DNA of 34,624 nucleotides from Gammaproteobacteria bacterium (GCA_020053945.1 JAGVME010000094.1:1-34624), one strand, 5' to 3'. Positions 7,153-18,919 are shown, numbered from the stretch's first letter. A program made the numbers and translations. Notes: generated by a model not told the origin, from the sequence alone.

Positions 7153-8508
7153 TTGAAACGTTTATATTCTATGGCCATGGCATGTGTGTTGATGCTGGTA
7201 TGGCAGATGCCCGCCGCACAGGAAAGTCCTAGTGTCGCGGGAGAGCGAAGCGAGGGGCTCAGGATGCCGGAAGCGACTGCCGCGGCAAACGAGACGATTA
7301 CATTAAGCCTGGATGCCGCCGAACGCTTGGCGTTGCGGCATAATCCATTGTTGGCGCAATCCCAGGCTGAAATTGAAATAAGCCGCACGCGGGCGCTTTC
7401 TGCCGGTCAATTGCCTGATCCGCAAGTGCGTTTCGGCGTGCAGAACGTGCCCATCGACAGCCTCGCATTGAACCGCGATGAAATGAGCATGGTTACGTTG
7501 GGCGTCACGCAGATGTTCCCGCCTGTTGGGAAGCGCGGATTGATGCAGCAAAGCGCGCACACCGAAACGCTCAGTGCCCAGAGCAGATACCGCGATACCC
7601 AGGCGCGGCTACGGCATGAAGTGCACATGGCGTGGCTGGATGTTTACTATCAGGAACGTGAACTGGCCACGCTACGGGCAAGTTATGAATTACTCGACCA
7701 AATTGTGCAGGTGGCGCACGCCCAATACCGTAACGGGCTGGCGCAGGAAGCCGATGTATTAAAAGCGCAACTGGAACGGGATGATTTACGCGAGCGCGAA
7801 GAAAACATTCAGGCTGTACGTAGCGTGGCACTGAGCCGTTTGGCGCGGCTGGTGGGTATGTCCAGCGCGAATATTACTGTAACAACTGAGCTACCCGTAG
7901 CACCGACTATCCATACCGACAATGAACTGGCACAAACACTGGCGCAACATCCACAAGTGGCGGCGCTGGATGCACAGATCCGCACGGCAGAACTGGACCT
8001 GGCGGTGGCACGGCGCGATTATTATCCCGAGTTTGGTTTGGAGGCGATGTATGGTTATCGCGCCGCCCGTGATATGGGCGGCTCAAAAGTGCCCGATATG
8101 ATTTCGGCGGGCGTGGTAATGAGTGTGCCGTTGTGGACTGCCCACCGCCAGGATGCCCGCGCCCAGGAGCGTCAGGCGCAGTGGCTGGCGCTGCGCTATC
8201 AGCGTGATGATTTATTGTTGCAGTTAAATGCCGATGCGCGTGCGCGTTATGCGGAATATACCCGCATTAAATCACGGCTGGCACTGCTTGAAAACACGCT
8301 GTTGCCGCAGGCGGAACAAACGGTGAGCGCCCTGCTCGCCGCGTATCGCACCGGCAAAACTGACATGGCAAGTGTGTTGCGTGCACGCCAGGTGAGCCTG
8401 GATTACACGTTGCGGATGTGGCGCTTGCGTACTGATTTCTGGATCGCCACCGCTGAATTGAATTATCTGGGTACCACTATTACAGAGACATCTGGCCATG
8501 AACACTAA
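7153..8508 (+). CDS. cusC: TolC-family outer membrane efflux protein (CusC/CzcC-like)
   Basis: OEP repeats (AERLALRHNPLLAQSQAEIEISRTRALSAGQLPDPQ; YPEFGLEAMYGYR; TGKTDMASVLRARQ), directly followed by RND adaptor and pump. TTG start in track; ATG at 7171 also possible. Confidence 0.88.
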   Translation: MKRLYSMAMACVLMLVWQMPAAQESPSVAGERSEGLRMPEATAAANETITLSLDAAERLALRHNPLLAQSQAEIEISRTRALSAGQLPDPQVRFGVQNVPIDSLALNRDEMSMVTLGVTQMFPPVGKRGLMQQSAHTETLSAQSRYRDTQARLRHEVHMAWLDVYYQERELATLRASYELLDQIVQVAHAQYRNGLAQEADVLKAQLERDDLREREENIQAVRSVALSRLARLVGMSSANITVTTELPVAPTIHTDNELAQTLAQHPQVAALDAQIRTAELDLAVARRDYYPEFGLEAMYGYRAARDMGGSKVPDMISAGVVMSVPLWTAHRQDARAQERQAQWLALRYQRDDLLLQLNADARARYAEYTRIKSRLALLENTLLPQAEQTVSALLAAYRTGKTDMASVLRARQVSLDYTLRMWRLRTDFWIATAELNYLGTTITETSGHEH

Positions 8509-9922
8509 AAAAATTACCTTGTTAGCCGGTGTTGTCCTGGCAAGCGTCGCCCTTGGCATGGCAGCGGGTTGGTTGCTCAAGGAGAATTTTAAAGATACTT
8601 CACCATCTGATGTCACCATGCCACCCAAAGAAAAAAAACCGCTGTTCTACCGTAATCCGATGGATGCTTCCATTACTTCTCCTGTGCCGCAAAAAGATAA
8701 CATGGGAATGGATTATATCCCTGTGTATGCGGACGAGAAATCCGACGTTCAGGAGGAGAACAAGATTCTTTTTTACCGCAACCCGATGGATCCCAATATC
8801 ACTTCGCCCACGCCGCAGAAAGATAATATGGGCATGGATTACATACCGGTGTATGCCAACAAAATGACAGCCACAGGCAGCGTGGACATTGATCCCCGTG
8901 TGGTGCAAAACCTGGGCGTGCGTACCGCGGTGGTGCAGCGCCAGTCATTTTCCACCACCATTGATACGGTCGGTACGGTGGCGATTGACGAACGGGGAGT
9001 CAGTTTCTTTAATCCAAAAATTAGTGGTTGGGTTGAACGTGTGTATGTAAAGGCATTGGGTGATTCCATACAACGTGGCCAGTTACTGGCAGAAATTTAT
9101 GCGCCCGAACTGGTCAGCGCGCAGGAAGAATTTCTCGTGGCGCTCAATGGGGTTAAGCGTTTTGCCGACGCTCCGCTATTGAAAGACAGCCAATCCTTAC
9201 TCGAAACAGCGCGTGCACGGCTGCGGCTGCTGGATATGTCAAATGCCGATATCGAAGCCCTTGAGCGTAGTGGGCAAGGACGCCGCACCATCAAACTCTA
9301 CGCGCCACACAATGGCATTGTCACAGAATTAAATATGCGCGAGGGAGGTTACATTACACCGGATACCCGTCTTTATAGCCTCGCCGACCTGTCACGCGCC
9401 TGGGTAATTATGGAAATTTATACCGGCCAGATGGCATTTGTGAAGCCGGGTAATCCGGTAACACTGCGCACCGCGTCTATGCCAGGACGTGAATGGCGCG
9501 GGCGCATTGATTATCTTTATCCCACACTTAATCCACAGACCCGCACTGTGCAGGCGCGACTGGTATTTGACAATCCCGGCAATACGTTGCGCCCCGGCAT
9601 GTTTGTCAATGCCAGCATTCAGTCTACACCCAAGGCATCGGCACTCGCCGTACCGCGCGAAGCACTACTACGCACCGGCACACGCGATGTGGTGATGGTG
9701 GCGCTGGGCGCAGGACGCTTTCAACCCGTGACGGTGCGCACTGGCGCTGAGAACAGTGAACTCGTGGAAATCTTGGAGGGACTGGAGGCCGGTCAACAAG
9801 TAGTGTTAAGCGGACAATTCCTGCTGGATGCTGAGGCCAGCTTCAAAGGAGGCATGGATCGCCTTGAAGGAAACAATACCGGAACGCCCATTCAAGATGA
9901 TCATGCCGAGCATCAACAATGA
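8498..9922 (+). CDS. cusB: RND periplasmic adaptor CusB-like, with two tandem N-terminal heavy-metal-binding domains
   Basis: [27 protein letters not shown] and [27 protein letters not shown] followed by HlyD/CusB adaptor body ([41 protein letters not shown]). Confidence 0.93.
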   Translation: MNTKKITLLAGVVLASVALGMAAGWLLKENFKDTSPSDVTMPPKEKKPLFYRNPMDASITSPVPQKDNMGMDYIPVYADEKSDVQEENKILFYRNPMDPNITSPTPQKDNMGMDYIPVYANKMTATGSVDIDPRVVQNLGVRTAVVQRQSFSTTIDTVGTVAIDERGVSFFNPKISGWVERVYVKALGDSIQRGQLLAEIYAPELVSAQEEFLVALNGVKRFADAPLLKDSQSLLETARARLRLLDMSNADIEALERSGQGRRTIKLYAPHNGIVTELNMREGGYITPDTRLYSLADLSRAWVIMEIYTGQMAFVKPGNPVTLRTASMPGREWRGRIDYLYPTLNPQTRTVQARLVFDNPGNTLRPGMFVNASIQSTPKASALAVPREALLRTGTRDVVMVALGAGRFQPVTVRTGAENSELVEILEGLEAGQQVVLSGQFLLDAEASFKGGMDRLEGNNTGTPIQDDHAEHQQ

Positions 9923-12900
9923 TTAGCGCCATCATCGACTGGTCTTTGCGTAATCGCGTTCTGGTGTTGCTCGCCACGCTCGCACTCACACTGTGGGGCG
10001 TTTATGCCGTGCAGAAAACGCCAGTGGATGCGATTCCTGATCTTTCTGACGTTCAGGTGATTATCAAGACCAGCTTCCCCGGTCAGGCACCGCAGGTGGT
10101 GGAAGATCAGGTCACTTACCCGCTCACTACGACGCTGCTGGCAGTGCCGGGCGCCACGACAGTGCGCGGCTATTCATTCTTCGGCGACTCGTTTATCTAC
10201 GTGCTGTTCAAAGACGGCACCGATCCCTATTGGGCGCGCTCACGCGTGCTGGAATATATCAATCAGGCGCAATCGCGTTTGCCACAAGGCATTACGCCCA
10301 CACTCGGACCAGACGCCACTGGTGTGGGTTGGGTGTATGAGTACGCGCTGGTGGATCGCAGCAATCAGCATGACTTATCGCAACTGCGTTCACTGCAGGA
10401 CTGGTTTATAAAATTCGAATTGCAACGTCTACCGGGTGTCGCGGAAGTTGCAACGGTGGGCGGCATGGTGAAACAGTACCAGGTCGAAGTTGACCCCCTC
10501 AAGCTGCTGGCCTATGGCATTACTCTGCCCCAAGTGGAAGCCGCTATCAGGCGCGCCAACAGCGAAACCGGCGGTTCGGTAATCGAGATGGGTGGCGCCG
10601 AATACATGGTGCGCTCAAAAGGCTATCTGCGCTCGATCGCTGATCTGCGTCAAATACCCTTGAGCGTGTCTGCCAGCGGCACACCCATACAACTGGTCGA
10701 TGTCGCCAACATTCAACTTGGCCCGGAGTTGCGGCGTGGCGTGGCGGAACTGGATGGACAAGGTGAGGTAGTCGGCGGCATTGTCGTGATGCGTCACGGC
10801 AGCAACGCGCAGGATACCATTGCCCGCGTTAAGGAAAAACTCGTCGCATTGAAAAGCGGACTCCCTGCCGGGGTGGAAATTATTGAAACCTATGACCGCT
10901 CGGCACTGATTAATCGCGCTGTCGCTAACCTTAAAGAAAAATTGCTGGAAGAATCACTGGTGGTGGCGCTGGTGTGCCTGATATTCCTGTTTCACCTGCG
11001 TTCGGCGCTGGTCGCCATTATCAGCCTGCCGGTGGGCATTCTCACGGCGTTTGTTATCATGCACCAGCAAGGTATTAACGCTAACATCATGTCGCTGGGT
11101 GGCATTGCAATTGCGATTGGCGCGATGGTGGATGCCGCGATTGTCATGATCGAAAACATGCACAAACATCTGGAAAGAGCACGAGCATCCGCGCCTGCCC
11201 AAATAGACTATTGGGCGACAGCACGCGCTGCCGCGCAGGAAGTCGGGCCCGCCTTGTTTTTTTCGCTGCTGATTATCACCGTGTCATTTTTACCGGTGTT
11301 CACACTGGAAGCACAGGAAGGCCGCCTATTTGCCCCGCTCGCCTATACCAAAACGTACGCCATGGCGGCCGCAGCAGGGCTGGCCGTTACTCTGGTGCCC
11401 GTGTTGATGGGGTACTTAATCCGTGGGCGCATCCTGCCCGAACACAAAAATCCGCTGAATCGCCTGTTGATTGCGCTCTATCAACCGTTGATCGACGCGG
11501 TGCTGCGCTTTCGTGTACTCACGGTGATCATCGCACTGCTGTTGCTGGCAACCATTATCTATCCTTTGCAACGCCTGGGATCAGAATTCATGCCTGCACT
11601 GGATGAAGGCGACCTGCTTTACATGCCCATCACCCTGCCCTCGATTTCCATCGGCGAGGCGGCGCGCATTCTGCAACAAACCGATAAAATGATCAAGCAG
11701 ATACCCGAAGTCAAACGTGTCTTCGGCAAAGCCGGACGCGCTGAAACTGCCACTGACCCCGCGCCGCTATCAATGTTCGAAACCGTGGTGCAACTCAAGG
11801 ATCCATCCGAATGGCGTCCCGGCATGACACTCGACAAACTCAAGGAAGAACTCAATAACAGTGTACAAGTTCCGGGTCTCACTAACGCCTGGGTAATGCC
11901 AATCCGCAACCGCATCGACATGCTCGCTACCGGCATCCGCACGCCCGTTGGTATCAAGGTGGCAGGGCCGGATCTGGCGGGCATCGAACGCGTCAGCAAG
12001 GACATAGAAGCTGTCATCAAAAAACTGCCAGGCACGCGTTCTGCCTTCGCCGAGCGCGTCACCGGCGGACGTTATATTGACATTGAAGTGGATCGTGCGC
12101 TGGCGGCGCGTTATGGCCTGAATGTGATGGATGTGCAGGATATGATACGCACCGCCATCGGTGGCGAGAACATTACCACCACGGTGGAAGGACGCGAGCG
12201 TTACCCCGTTAATCTGCGCTACCCGCGTGCGCTGCGCGACTCGGTCAGCGCGCTGGCCGCCAGCCGCATCGCAACACCTTCAGGTGCGCAAATCCCGCTC
12301 GGCGAACTTGCCACATTGCGCTTGACGGATGGCCCGCCGGAAATCAAAAGCGAAAATGCGCGCTTGAATGGCTGGATCTACGTTGATATCGCCGATATCG
12401 ACGTGGGCGGCTTTGTCAGCAACGCCAAGACTGCCGTAGAGCAACAGGTAAAAATCCCACCCGGCTACTCCATCGCCTGGTCCGGCCAATATGAATACAT
12501 GGAACGCGCCAAGGCCAAACTCAAACTAGTCATTCCCCTCACGCTGGGCGTCATCGTGCTGCTGCTTTACCTGCATTTTCGCAATGGCATGGAAGTGGCG
12601 ATGATCGTTATCAGCCTGCCGTTCGCGCTGGTCGGCGGCGTCTGGCTGATCTATCTGCTCGGCTATCAACTCTCGGTGGCGGTGGGCGTAGGTTTTATCG
12701 CACTGGCAGGCGTGGCTGCGGAATTCGGCGTGATCATGCTACTCTACCTTGATCAAGCCGTAAAACATCAACAAGCCGAAGGCCGCATGAACTCCTGGGC
12801 CGACCTCAAGGCCGCGATTATCGAAGGCGCCGTGATGCGCGTGCGCCCCAAAATGATGACTGTGGCCGTCATCATCGCCGGCCTGTTGCCCATTATGCTC

Positions 12901-13041
12901 AGCCACGGCACCGGCTCGGAAGTCATGCAACGCATTGCCGCCCCCATGATTGGTGGTATGATTACGGCACCCCTGCTCAGCCTGTTGGTCATTCCTGCGC
13001 TGTATGCACTGTGGAAAAAGCGCGTATTGAAATTAAAATGA
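9919..13041 (+). CDS. cusA: heavy-metal efflux RND transporter CusA-like
   Basis: 1040 aa [97 protein letters not shown] is Cus-like; ATGA overlap with cusB. Confidence 0.96.
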   Translation: MISAIIDWSLRNRVLVLLATLALTLWGVYAVQKTPVDAIPDLSDVQVIIKTSFPGQAPQVVEDQVTYPLTTTLLAVPGATTVRGYSFFGDSFIYVLFKDGTDPYWARSRVLEYINQAQSRLPQGITPTLGPDATGVGWVYEYALVDRSNQHDLSQLRSLQDWFIKFELQRLPGVAEVATVGGMVKQYQVEVDPLKLLAYGITLPQVEAAIRRANSETGGSVIEMGGAEYMVRSKGYLRSIADLRQIPLSVSASGTPIQLVDVANIQLGPELRRGVAELDGQGEVVGGIVVMRHGSNAQDTIARVKEKLVALKSGLPAGVEIIETYDRSALINRAVANLKEKLLEESLVVALVCLIFLFHLRSALVAIISLPVGILTAFVIMHQQGINANIMSLGGIAIAIGAMVDAAIVMIENMHKHLERARASAPAQIDYWATARAAAQEVGPALFFSLLIITVSFLPVFTLEAQEGRLFAPLAYTKTYAMAAAAGLAVTLVPVLMGYLIRGRILPEHKNPLNRLLIALYQPLIDAVLRFRVLTVIIALLLLATIIYPLQRLGSEFMPALDEGDLLYMPITLPSISIGEAARILQQTDKMIKQIPEVKRVFGKAGRAETATDPAPLSMFETVVQLKDPSEWRPGMTLDKLKEELNNSVQVPGLTNAWVMPIRNRIDMLATGIRTPVGIKVAGPDLAGIERVSKDIEAVIKKLPGTRSAFAERVTGGRYIDIEVDRALAARYGLNVMDVQDMIRTAIGGENITTTVEGRERYPVNLRYPRALRDSVSALAASRIATPSGAQIPLGELATLRLTDGPPEIKSENARLNGWIYVDIADIDVGGFVSNAKTAVEQQVKIPPGYSIAWSGQYEYMERAKAKLKLVIPLTLGVIVLLLYLHFRNGMEVAMIVISLPFALVGGVWLIYLLGYQLSVAVGVGFIALAGVAAEFGVIMLLYLDQAVKHQQAEGRMNSWADLKAAIIEGAVMRVRPKMMTVAVIIAGLLPIMLSHGTGSEVMQRIAAPMIGGMITAPLLSLLVIPALYALWKKRVLKLK

Positions 13042-13100
13042 ACCCCCTCTATACACTTCAAACAACATCCATTACCATTTCACCCCAGGAGGCTACACCC

Positions 13101-13454
13101 ATGAAAAAAGCACCGCACATAATACCTGCTATCGTACTGCTCAGCTTGCCCTTATTCACATCAGCCCACGCAGATGATATGGGTGGCATGCCCGGCATGC
13201 ACGCAAATAAACAGGCCGCCATGGCATCGCACAAAGGCCAAGGCACCGTGAACAAGGTCGATGCGGCCGCCGGTACCGTTAACCTTACCCACGACCCGAT
13301 CAAAAGCCTGGGATGGATGGGCATGACAATGGATTTTAAAATGAAAAGCAAAGCCAATCTTGATAAGATTAAAGTGGGCATGAAAGTAAACTTTGAAGTC
13401 ACCAAAGAACCCGACGGCACCTTTGTCATCACCACCATCACTCCTCTTAAATAA
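13101..13454 (+). CDS. cusF: periplasmic Cu/Ag chaperone CusF-like
   Basis: Signal peptide, GQGTVNKVDAAAGTVNLTHDPIKSLGWMGMTMDFKMKSKANLDKIKVGMKVNFE: canonical CusF fold text with W-MxM site; ATG at 13101 after AGGAGG. Confidence 0.93.
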   Translation: MKKAPHIIPAIVLLSLPLFTSAHADDMGGMPGMHANKQAAMASHKGQGTVNKVDAAAGTVNLTHDPIKSLGWMGMTMDFKMKSKANLDKIKVGMKVNFEVTKEPDGTFVITTITPLK

Positions 13455-13485
13455 TCCCTTTATATAACTAAAACCGAGGCGCCCA

Positions 13486-13899
13486 ATGAAAAAACACCGT
13501 GGACTGCAAGCTGTCCTTTTGACCGCTATACTTTCATCACCGCTAGCCTACGCCGCCGATGAGAGTAAAGATCATGCCCAACATCATCCGCATGGCGCAG
13601 CTTCCGCTGAAGCCGCTCCGCCTGCCGAAGACATGGCGCCAGTAGACATGAAAAAATACTTGCAGGACATGCAAGCCACGCTCCTGAAAATGCATGACTT
13701 GTCACACAAGATCCAGCAGAACAAAAATGCCAAAGAGCGTGAAAAATTAAAAGAGGAACACCTGCAACTGATGGGGCGGCACATGGAAATGGTCGCGCCA
13801 TTAATGATGCAAATGATGATGGGTGCAGGTGCGCACGAAGGTGACATGGAAGCCGATGAAGGAACAGCCGAAGCCCAAACCCCGCCGGATAAAAAATAA
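13486..13899 (+). CDS. Met/His-rich periplasmic protein of unknown function
   Basis: Signal peptide then KDHAQHHPHGAAS..., Met-rich amphipathic region (DMKKYLQDMQATLLKMHDLSHKIQ...LMGRHMEMVAPLMMQMMMGAGAHEGDM); last gene of cus cluster. Confidence 0.7.
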   Translation: MKKHRGLQAVLLTAILSSPLAYAADESKDHAQHHPHGAASAEAAPPAEDMAPVDMKKYLQDMQATLLKMHDLSHKIQQNKNAKEREKLKEEHLQLMGRHMEMVAPLMMQMMMGAGAHEGDMEADEGTAEAQTPPDKK

Positions 13900-13920
13900 A
13901 CGTAAATTTATTTTTGCATT

Positions 13921-14102
13921 ATCCTAAAAACCTCAGTTGGAACCGTAGCGAGAGCGACTAAGATGTTGAAGATGGACAAAATTTTTCTCTAATTTTTGCG
14001 AAGGCGTAGCCACCCCTACGGTGAGCGGAAATTTGAGAAAAATTTTGTTCAGATTCGGCATATTAGGCGCTCGCAGTAGGTTCCAACTGAGGTTTTTAGG
14101 AT
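13921..14102. repeat. 182-bp near-complete palindrome (MITE/cruciform-like)
   Basis: Terminal perfect 24-bp inverted repeats ATCCTAAAAACCTCAGTTGGAACC...GGTTCCAACTGAGGTTTTTAGGAT; inner arms also pair (GACAAAATTTTTCTC / GAGAAAAATTTTGTTC) around CGTAG-CCACCC-CTACG. Confidence 0.9.
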
Positions 14103-14155
14103 CATATGGCAACAGGTGATATTTGTGGTATCGCTTGTTGCCCGGAAAAATACGT

Positions 14156-14869
14156 TTACTTAGCCGCAGCCAGTGCGGCAGCCACTTCCGCCTGAATCTC
14201 CAGTAAAGCGCGTAAGGGATCTTCAGCTTCGGTAATAGGCCGGCCAATCACCAGATAATCAGCGCCATTGCGCAACGCATCGGCGGGTGTCATGATGCGG
14301 CGCTGATCATTTGGCCCGGCGCCGTGTGGGCGGATGCCGGGCGTCACCAGGCAAAATTCCGCGCCTTGGGCATGGCGTACATCCTCTACTTCCTGGGGGG
14401 AGCACACCACCCCATCCAGCCCCGATTGCTTCGCCAATGCCGCAAGGCGCAAAACATTTTCATATGGTGTGCCAGGCAAACCTATTTCACGCATGTCCTG
14501 CCCATCCAGGCTGGTCAACACCGTCACCGCAATCAAGCGGGGATGGTGGGAGGCGCTGTCGATCGCTTCACGCGCGGCTTCCATCATCTTGCGCCCACCC
14601 AAAGCATGCACATTCACCATCCATACTCCCAAGTCAGCCGCCGCAACACAGGCCTGGGCAACAGTATGGGCAATATCGTGGAATTTCAAATCAAGAAAAA
14701 TATCGAATCCTGCCCCCACCAATTTATCAACAACCACTGGGCCAGCGCGGGTAAAAAGTTCCTTACCCACTTTCAGGCGGCAGTATTGGGGAGACAAGCC
14801 ACTTACCAGATCCAATGCTTGTACCGGATCAGCATAATCCAAAGCAATAATAATCCGTGAATCCGTCAT
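14156..14869 (-). CDS. pyrF: orotidine-5'-phosphate decarboxylase
   Basis: [22 protein letters not shown]...[13 protein letters not shown]...[39 protein letters not shown]. Confidence 0.96.
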   Translation of the reverse strand: MTDSRIIIALDYADPVQALDLVSGLSPQYCRLKVGKELFTRAGPVVVDKLVGAGFDIFLDLKFHDIAHTVAQACVAAADLGVWMVNVHALGGRKMMEAAREAIDSASHHPRLIAVTVLTSLDGQDMREIGLPGTPYENVLRLAALAKQSGLDGVVCSPQEVEDVRHAQGAEFCLVTPGIRPHGAGPNDQRRIMTPADALRNGADYLVIGRPITEAEDPLRALLEIQAEVAAALAAAK

Positions 14870-14894
14870 TTTTATCTTTGTCCTCCCGCTTTTT

Positions 14895-16118
14895 TCAGGA
14901 CGCGTCATCCAGACCCTGCACTGGTTTCATGACACCCCATTTTTTACAGCTTGGACATTGCCAATGCAGCGACTTTCCGGAAAACCCACATTGCCCACAT
15001 TGATAAAGAGGCCGCTCCTGCAACAATTTTTTTATCGCCGTATTGAGCGTCAATAGTTGCCCTCGCGTCTTGTCTTCACTTCCTACCAGATACAAGTCCA
15101 CCAGGCACGCCAACCCGGATAAGGTAGGTTGTTTATTAAGATGTTCAGCGACAAATACCGCTGCGTCCCCCTCCCCTTGCTGGTCACGCAACAACTCAGC
15201 GAATGCGATTAGCGGCGCCACGCCCGCGTATTTCTGCAAAATCTGCTTAAGGTATCCGGCTATTTCGTGTGGGGTACCGAGCTTATTGTAACAATCCACG
15301 ATGCGGGGGATCACTTCCGCCAGGTAATCCGCATCCTGTTCCTCAACATTTTTGTAAGCCCGCAACGCTGACACATAATGTCCAGACAGCATGTCAATAT
15401 CACCCTGAAGGATGCTGGCGCGCACGCAACCCGGGTCAGACGCTAAAGCACGTTTAATTTCCCTGTTCGCTTCATCAATATCATGTTGCTGCCGGGCCTG
15501 TTCGGCGAGTTCACAATGATATTGCGCGATAAGGTTATTTAACTTTTTTCCTGTAACAGTTTCCAGTTTAGATGCGACATGGATGGCTTTTTCCCATTCC
15601 CGCTCCTGTTGGTAAATGTCCCGCAAGGAACGCAGCGCGGGCACCATTTGTGGTGTACAGTCCCCCCCGACCAATGGATCGCCCGCATGTGTACCAGGTG
15701 TTTCAGTTAGTTTTAAAAACAGGCTTTCGGCACGGTCAAACCAACCCGCACGCAAGTAATCTTCACCTAACTCCAGCAAAGCCTGGTTACATTGATCGGG
15801 GGTCAGGGTGGGGCGGGCTATAAGATTTTGATGGATGCGGATGGCGCGGTCCACTTCACCGCGCCGACGGAACAGGCTACCCAAGGCAAAGTGGGTTTCG
15901 ACGGTTTCGGTGTCGACCTCAAGCATTTTGACAAACACTTCAATCGCTTTGTCAGGCTGTTCATTGATAAGATAATTCAGTCCTTTAAAATAATCAGGGT
16001 ACAACAAGCCCTGCGCACTTTCTTCCTGTCTACTCCGTTTATCACGCTTGGCAAACCACCAACCAGAGGCGGCGGCAATGGGCAATAACAGCATCCATAA
16101 CCAGGTAGCGTTATTCAA
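14895..16118 (-). CDS. lapB: lipopolysaccharide assembly protein LapB (YciM), TPR + rubredoxin-like metal-binding C-terminus
   Basis: N-terminal [29 protein letters not shown] TPRs, C-terminal [24 protein letters not shown]. Confidence 0.95.
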   Translation of the reverse strand: MNNATWLWMLLLPIAAASGWWFAKRDKRSRQEESAQGLLYPDYFKGLNYLINEQPDKAIEVFVKMLEVDTETVETHFALGSLFRRRGEVDRAIRIHQNLIARPTLTPDQCNQALLELGEDYLRAGWFDRAESLFLKLTETPGTHAGDPLVGGDCTPQMVPALRSLRDIYQQEREWEKAIHVASKLETVTGKKLNNLIAQYHCELAEQARQQHDIDEANREIKRALASDPGCVRASILQGDIDMLSGHYVSALRAYKNVEEQDADYLAEVIPRIVDCYNKLGTPHEIAGYLKQILQKYAGVAPLIAFAELLRDQQGEGDAAVFVAEHLNKQPTLSGLACLVDLYLVGSEDKTRGQLLTLNTAIKKLLQERPLYQCGQCGFSGKSLHWQCPSCKKWGVMKPVQGLDDAS

Positions 16119-16420
16119 GGACTTTCCCTAAGCGGGTCTTTCAACGGAAGCGTACGTAAACTGGCAAGCTCGGCGTCAACAGCCTGGTTTGCCTTACGTA
16201 GCCGCGAAACCTCCCGCTTCAATTTAATAATGACCCCCAGGCTGGCAACTACCCCTGCAAGCACACCCATGATAAGCGTTATGAGCACGACCAGCGATAA
16301 AGATAAACGCTGGCTGCCAAAATAATAATCCAACTCTACTGGCTCGGCATTGAGAATGGCGAAGCTCAACCCAAGCGTAAGCACCAGTAGAAAAATTATT
16401 AAATTAACAATATAAGACAT
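16115..16420 (-). CDS. lapA: LapA family protein (YciS)
   Basis: ~100 aa with two TM segments, immediately upstream of lapB with 4-bp overlap. Confidence 0.85.
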   Translation of the reverse strand: MSYIVNLIIFLLVLTLGLSFAILNAEPVELDYYFGSQRLSLSLVVLITLIMGVLAGVVASLGVIIKLKREVSRLRKANQAVDAELASLRTLPLKDPLRESP

Positions 16421-16581
16421 GCTCTGACCCTCGTTACATCATAATCTTAAGTCACGGGCGGGACAGGTTGTGTTTCGGCATTCTGTACCGGCCATTGCGG
16501 CGGAGGTAGGAGTAAGGCAGGGATACCCCGTTACCTGCTAGGTGAACAAGTGCCGAATCGGCGCTTGGAACCATTGATGTT

Positions 16582-16650
16582 ATCCTAAAAACATCCGTTG
16601 GAACCTACTGTGAGCGCCCAATAGGCCAAATCCAATCGAATTTTTTGGAT
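16582..16650. repeat. diverged single-arm copy of the 13921-14102 palindromic element
   Basis: ATCCTAAAAACATCCGTTGGAACCTACTGTGAGCGCCCAATAGGCCAAATC aligns with the reverse complement of the right arm at 14102 (ATCCTAAAAACCTCAGTTGGAACCTACTGCGAGCGCCTAATATGCCGAATC). Confidence 0.75.
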
Positions 16651-16946
16651 TATTCGGCATTAATATTTGTGTGATTTACGCGGTCACGTAATTCTTTGCC
16701 TGGCTTGAAGTGGGGAACATATTTGCCTTCAAGAGGCACGGGTTCACCGGTCTTAGGGTTTCTGCCCATGCGGGGTGGACGGTGATGCAAAGAGAAGCTG
16801 CCAAAGCCACGAATCTCGATACGGCCGCCCGTGGCCAAGGTCTGGGCCATTTGCTCCAGGATCGTCTTAACGGAAAATTCCACATCTTTATAGGTTAAGT
16901 GATGAAGCTTTTGCGCGAGCGTATCAATCAGCTCGGACTTTGTCAT
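16650..16946 (-). CDS. ihfB: integration host factor beta subunit
   Basis: [91 protein letters not shown]; start chosen at MTKSEL. Confidence 0.96.
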   Translation of the reverse strand: MTKSELIDTLAQKLHHLTYKDVEFSVKTILEQMAQTLATGGRIEIRGFGSFSLHHRPPRMGRNPKTGEPVPLEGKYVPHFKPGKELRDRVNHTNINAE

Positions 16947-17085
16947 TGCCTTATCCCCATCATCATAAGTGCCTGTCATAGTGTTCTCAACTCACATAGG
17001 GGAGCCTGCCTGACCAAGAGCAAAGGGAGTTCACTGCTCTCCCTTAAATCAAGGTCAGCCAGGCGCCAAGGTTACCAGAAAGTTA

Positions 17086-17225
17086 GGGCACCCCTATAAA
17101 TTCGATCAAGCCGCGAGGGCAAGGCGGAAATGGGCGAAAAAGCGGAGTGTACACGGAGTACATGAGCATTTTGAGTCCATTTCCAACGCCGCCATCGTGG
17201 CTTTAGCGAATTTATAGAGGTGCCC
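17086..17225. repeat. 140-bp imperfect palindrome between rpsA and ihfB (MITE/REP-like)
   Basis: GGGCACCCCTATAAATTCG (17086-17104) versus CGAATTTATAGAGGTGCCC (17207-17225), 18/19 complementary; inner arms pair too (GGAAATGG / CCATTTCC; GTACACGGAGTAC centre). Confidence 0.85.
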
Positions 17226-17242
17226 GTTATTGGTGCGGACGA

Positions 17243-18919
17243 TTACTCGCCTACCCGATTTTCCATTTTTTCCTTGATCAGGTCACCCAGCGTAGTCGCG
17301 GTTGAAGCGCTACGTGTGTATTCCTGCATGACTTCCGCTTCTTCTTCGTTATCTTTAGCTTTGATGGAGAGGATAATGGTGCGGTTCTTGCGGTCCACAC
17401 CCATAAACTTCGCCTCTACTTCATCGCCCACCTTGAGTACGGTACGCGCATCTTCGATGCGTTCACGCGACAGTTCGGTGGCGCGCAACTGGCCTTCCAC
17501 AGCTTCTTCAAGATGGATAACCGCGCCCTTGGCATCCACTTCCTTGACGGTACCTTTGACGATGCTGCCCTTGACATGATCCGCGACAAAGTTCGAGAAC
17601 GGGTCTTTTTCCAGTTGCTTGATACCCAGCGAGATACGTTCGCGCTCAGGATCAACCGCCAGAATCACCGCTTCAACTTCATCACCTTTCTTGTAGTTAC
17701 GCACGGCTTCTTCACCGGGGAGATTCCATGACAGGTCAGACAAATGCAACAGTCCGTCGATGCCACCGTCCAGGCCGACGAAGATACCGAAGTCAGTGAT
17801 GGATTTGATTTGCCCGAAGACTTTGTCGCCCTTGTTGTGGATGCCGGAGAATTCTTCCCACGGATTAGCGCGGCACTGCTTCATGCCCAGCGAGATACGG
17901 CGACGGCCTTCGTCAATATCAAGAACAACAACTTCAACTTCTTCGCCTAAATGCACAACCTTGGAAGGATGGACATTTTTGTTAGTCCAGTCCATTTCGG
18001 AGACGTGCACCAAACCTTCAACGCCGTTTTCAACTTCAACGAAACAACCGTAATCAGCAATGTTGGTGATTTTGCCAAACAGGCGCGCGCTCACCGGGTA
18101 ACGGCGTGCAATATCAACCCATGGATCTTCACCGAGTTGTTTGAGGCCCAGCGATACACGGTTGCGCTCACGGTCAAATTTGAGCACCTTCACGTCAATC
18201 TCATCGCCGACATTGACGACTTCGGAAGGATGCTTAACGCGCTTCCACGCCATGTCAGTGATGTGCAGCAGACCATCGACGCCACCCAGGTCAACGAACG
18301 CGCCATAATCGGTAAGGTTTTTAACAGTACCCCTGACGGCCTGGCCTTCTTCAAGATTTTCCAGCAAGGCCTGGCGCACGGCACCGCCTTCACTTTCAAC
18401 CACGGCACGCCGCGATACCACAACATTATTGCGCTTGCGATCCAGCTTGACGACCTTGAATTCCAGCTCTTTGCCTTCGAGATGTGTTGTGTCGCGCAAC
18501 GGACGCACATCAACCAATGAACCTGGCAAGAAAGCACGCACTGCATTGGTATCAACGGTAAAGCCGCCTTTGACTTTGCCGGTGATAATGCCTTTGATGA
18601 TTTCGCCGCTTTCCAGCGCACGTTCAAGGCGCGTCCACGATTCAGAGCGTTTGGCTTTTTCGCGTGACAGACGGGTTTCGCCGGTGCCATCTTCCATCAT
18701 TTCCAGCGCTACGTCGATCACGTCGCCTATGGCAACTTCGACGCCACCGCGCTCATTAAGAAACTGCTCCATGGGAATCGCGCTTTCCGATTTCAAACCG
18801 GCGTTGACGATAACCATGTCGGGTGTCATGCGCACCACGGTGGCAGTTACAATTGCGCCGGGGCGCAAACGGGTGCCGAACTGGCTCTCTTCCAATAATT
18901 GTGCAAAACTTTCGGTCAT
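17243..18919 (-). CDS. rpsA: 30S ribosomal protein S1
   Basis: 558 aa with repeated S1 motifs ([38 protein letters not shown] etc.), adjacent to cmk and ihfB. Confidence 0.98.
   Translation of the reverse strand: MTESFAQLLEESQFGTRLRPGAIVTATVVRMTPDMVIVNAGLKSESAIPMEQFLNERGGVEVAIGDVIDVALEMMEDGTGETRLSREKAKRSESWTRLERALESGEIIKGIITGKVKGGFTVDTNAVRAFLPGSLVDVRPLRDTTHLEGKELEFKVVKLDRKRNNVVVSRRAVVESEGGAVRQALLENLEEGQAVRGTVKNLTDYGAFVDLGGVDGLLHITDMAWKRVKHPSEVVNVGDEIDVKVLKFDRERNRVSLGLKQLGEDPWVDIARRYPVSARLFGKITNIADYGCFVEVENGVEGLVHVSEMDWTNKNVHPSKVVHLGEEVEVVVLDIDEGRRRISLGMKQCRANPWEEFSGIHNKGDKVFGQIKSITDFGIFVGLDGGIDGLLHLSDLSWNLPGEEAVRNYKKGDEVEAVILAVDPERERISLGIKQLEKDPFSNFVADHVKGSIVKGTVKEVDAKGAVIHLEEAVEGQLRATELSRERIEDARTVLKVGDEVEAKFMGVDRKNRTIILSIKAKDNEEEAEVMQEYTRSASTATTLGDLIKEKMENRVGE

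Noticed and set aside
17951-18520. 189-aa ORF antisense to rpsA
   Set aside because: Shadow ORF of a well-supported ribosomal protein gene.
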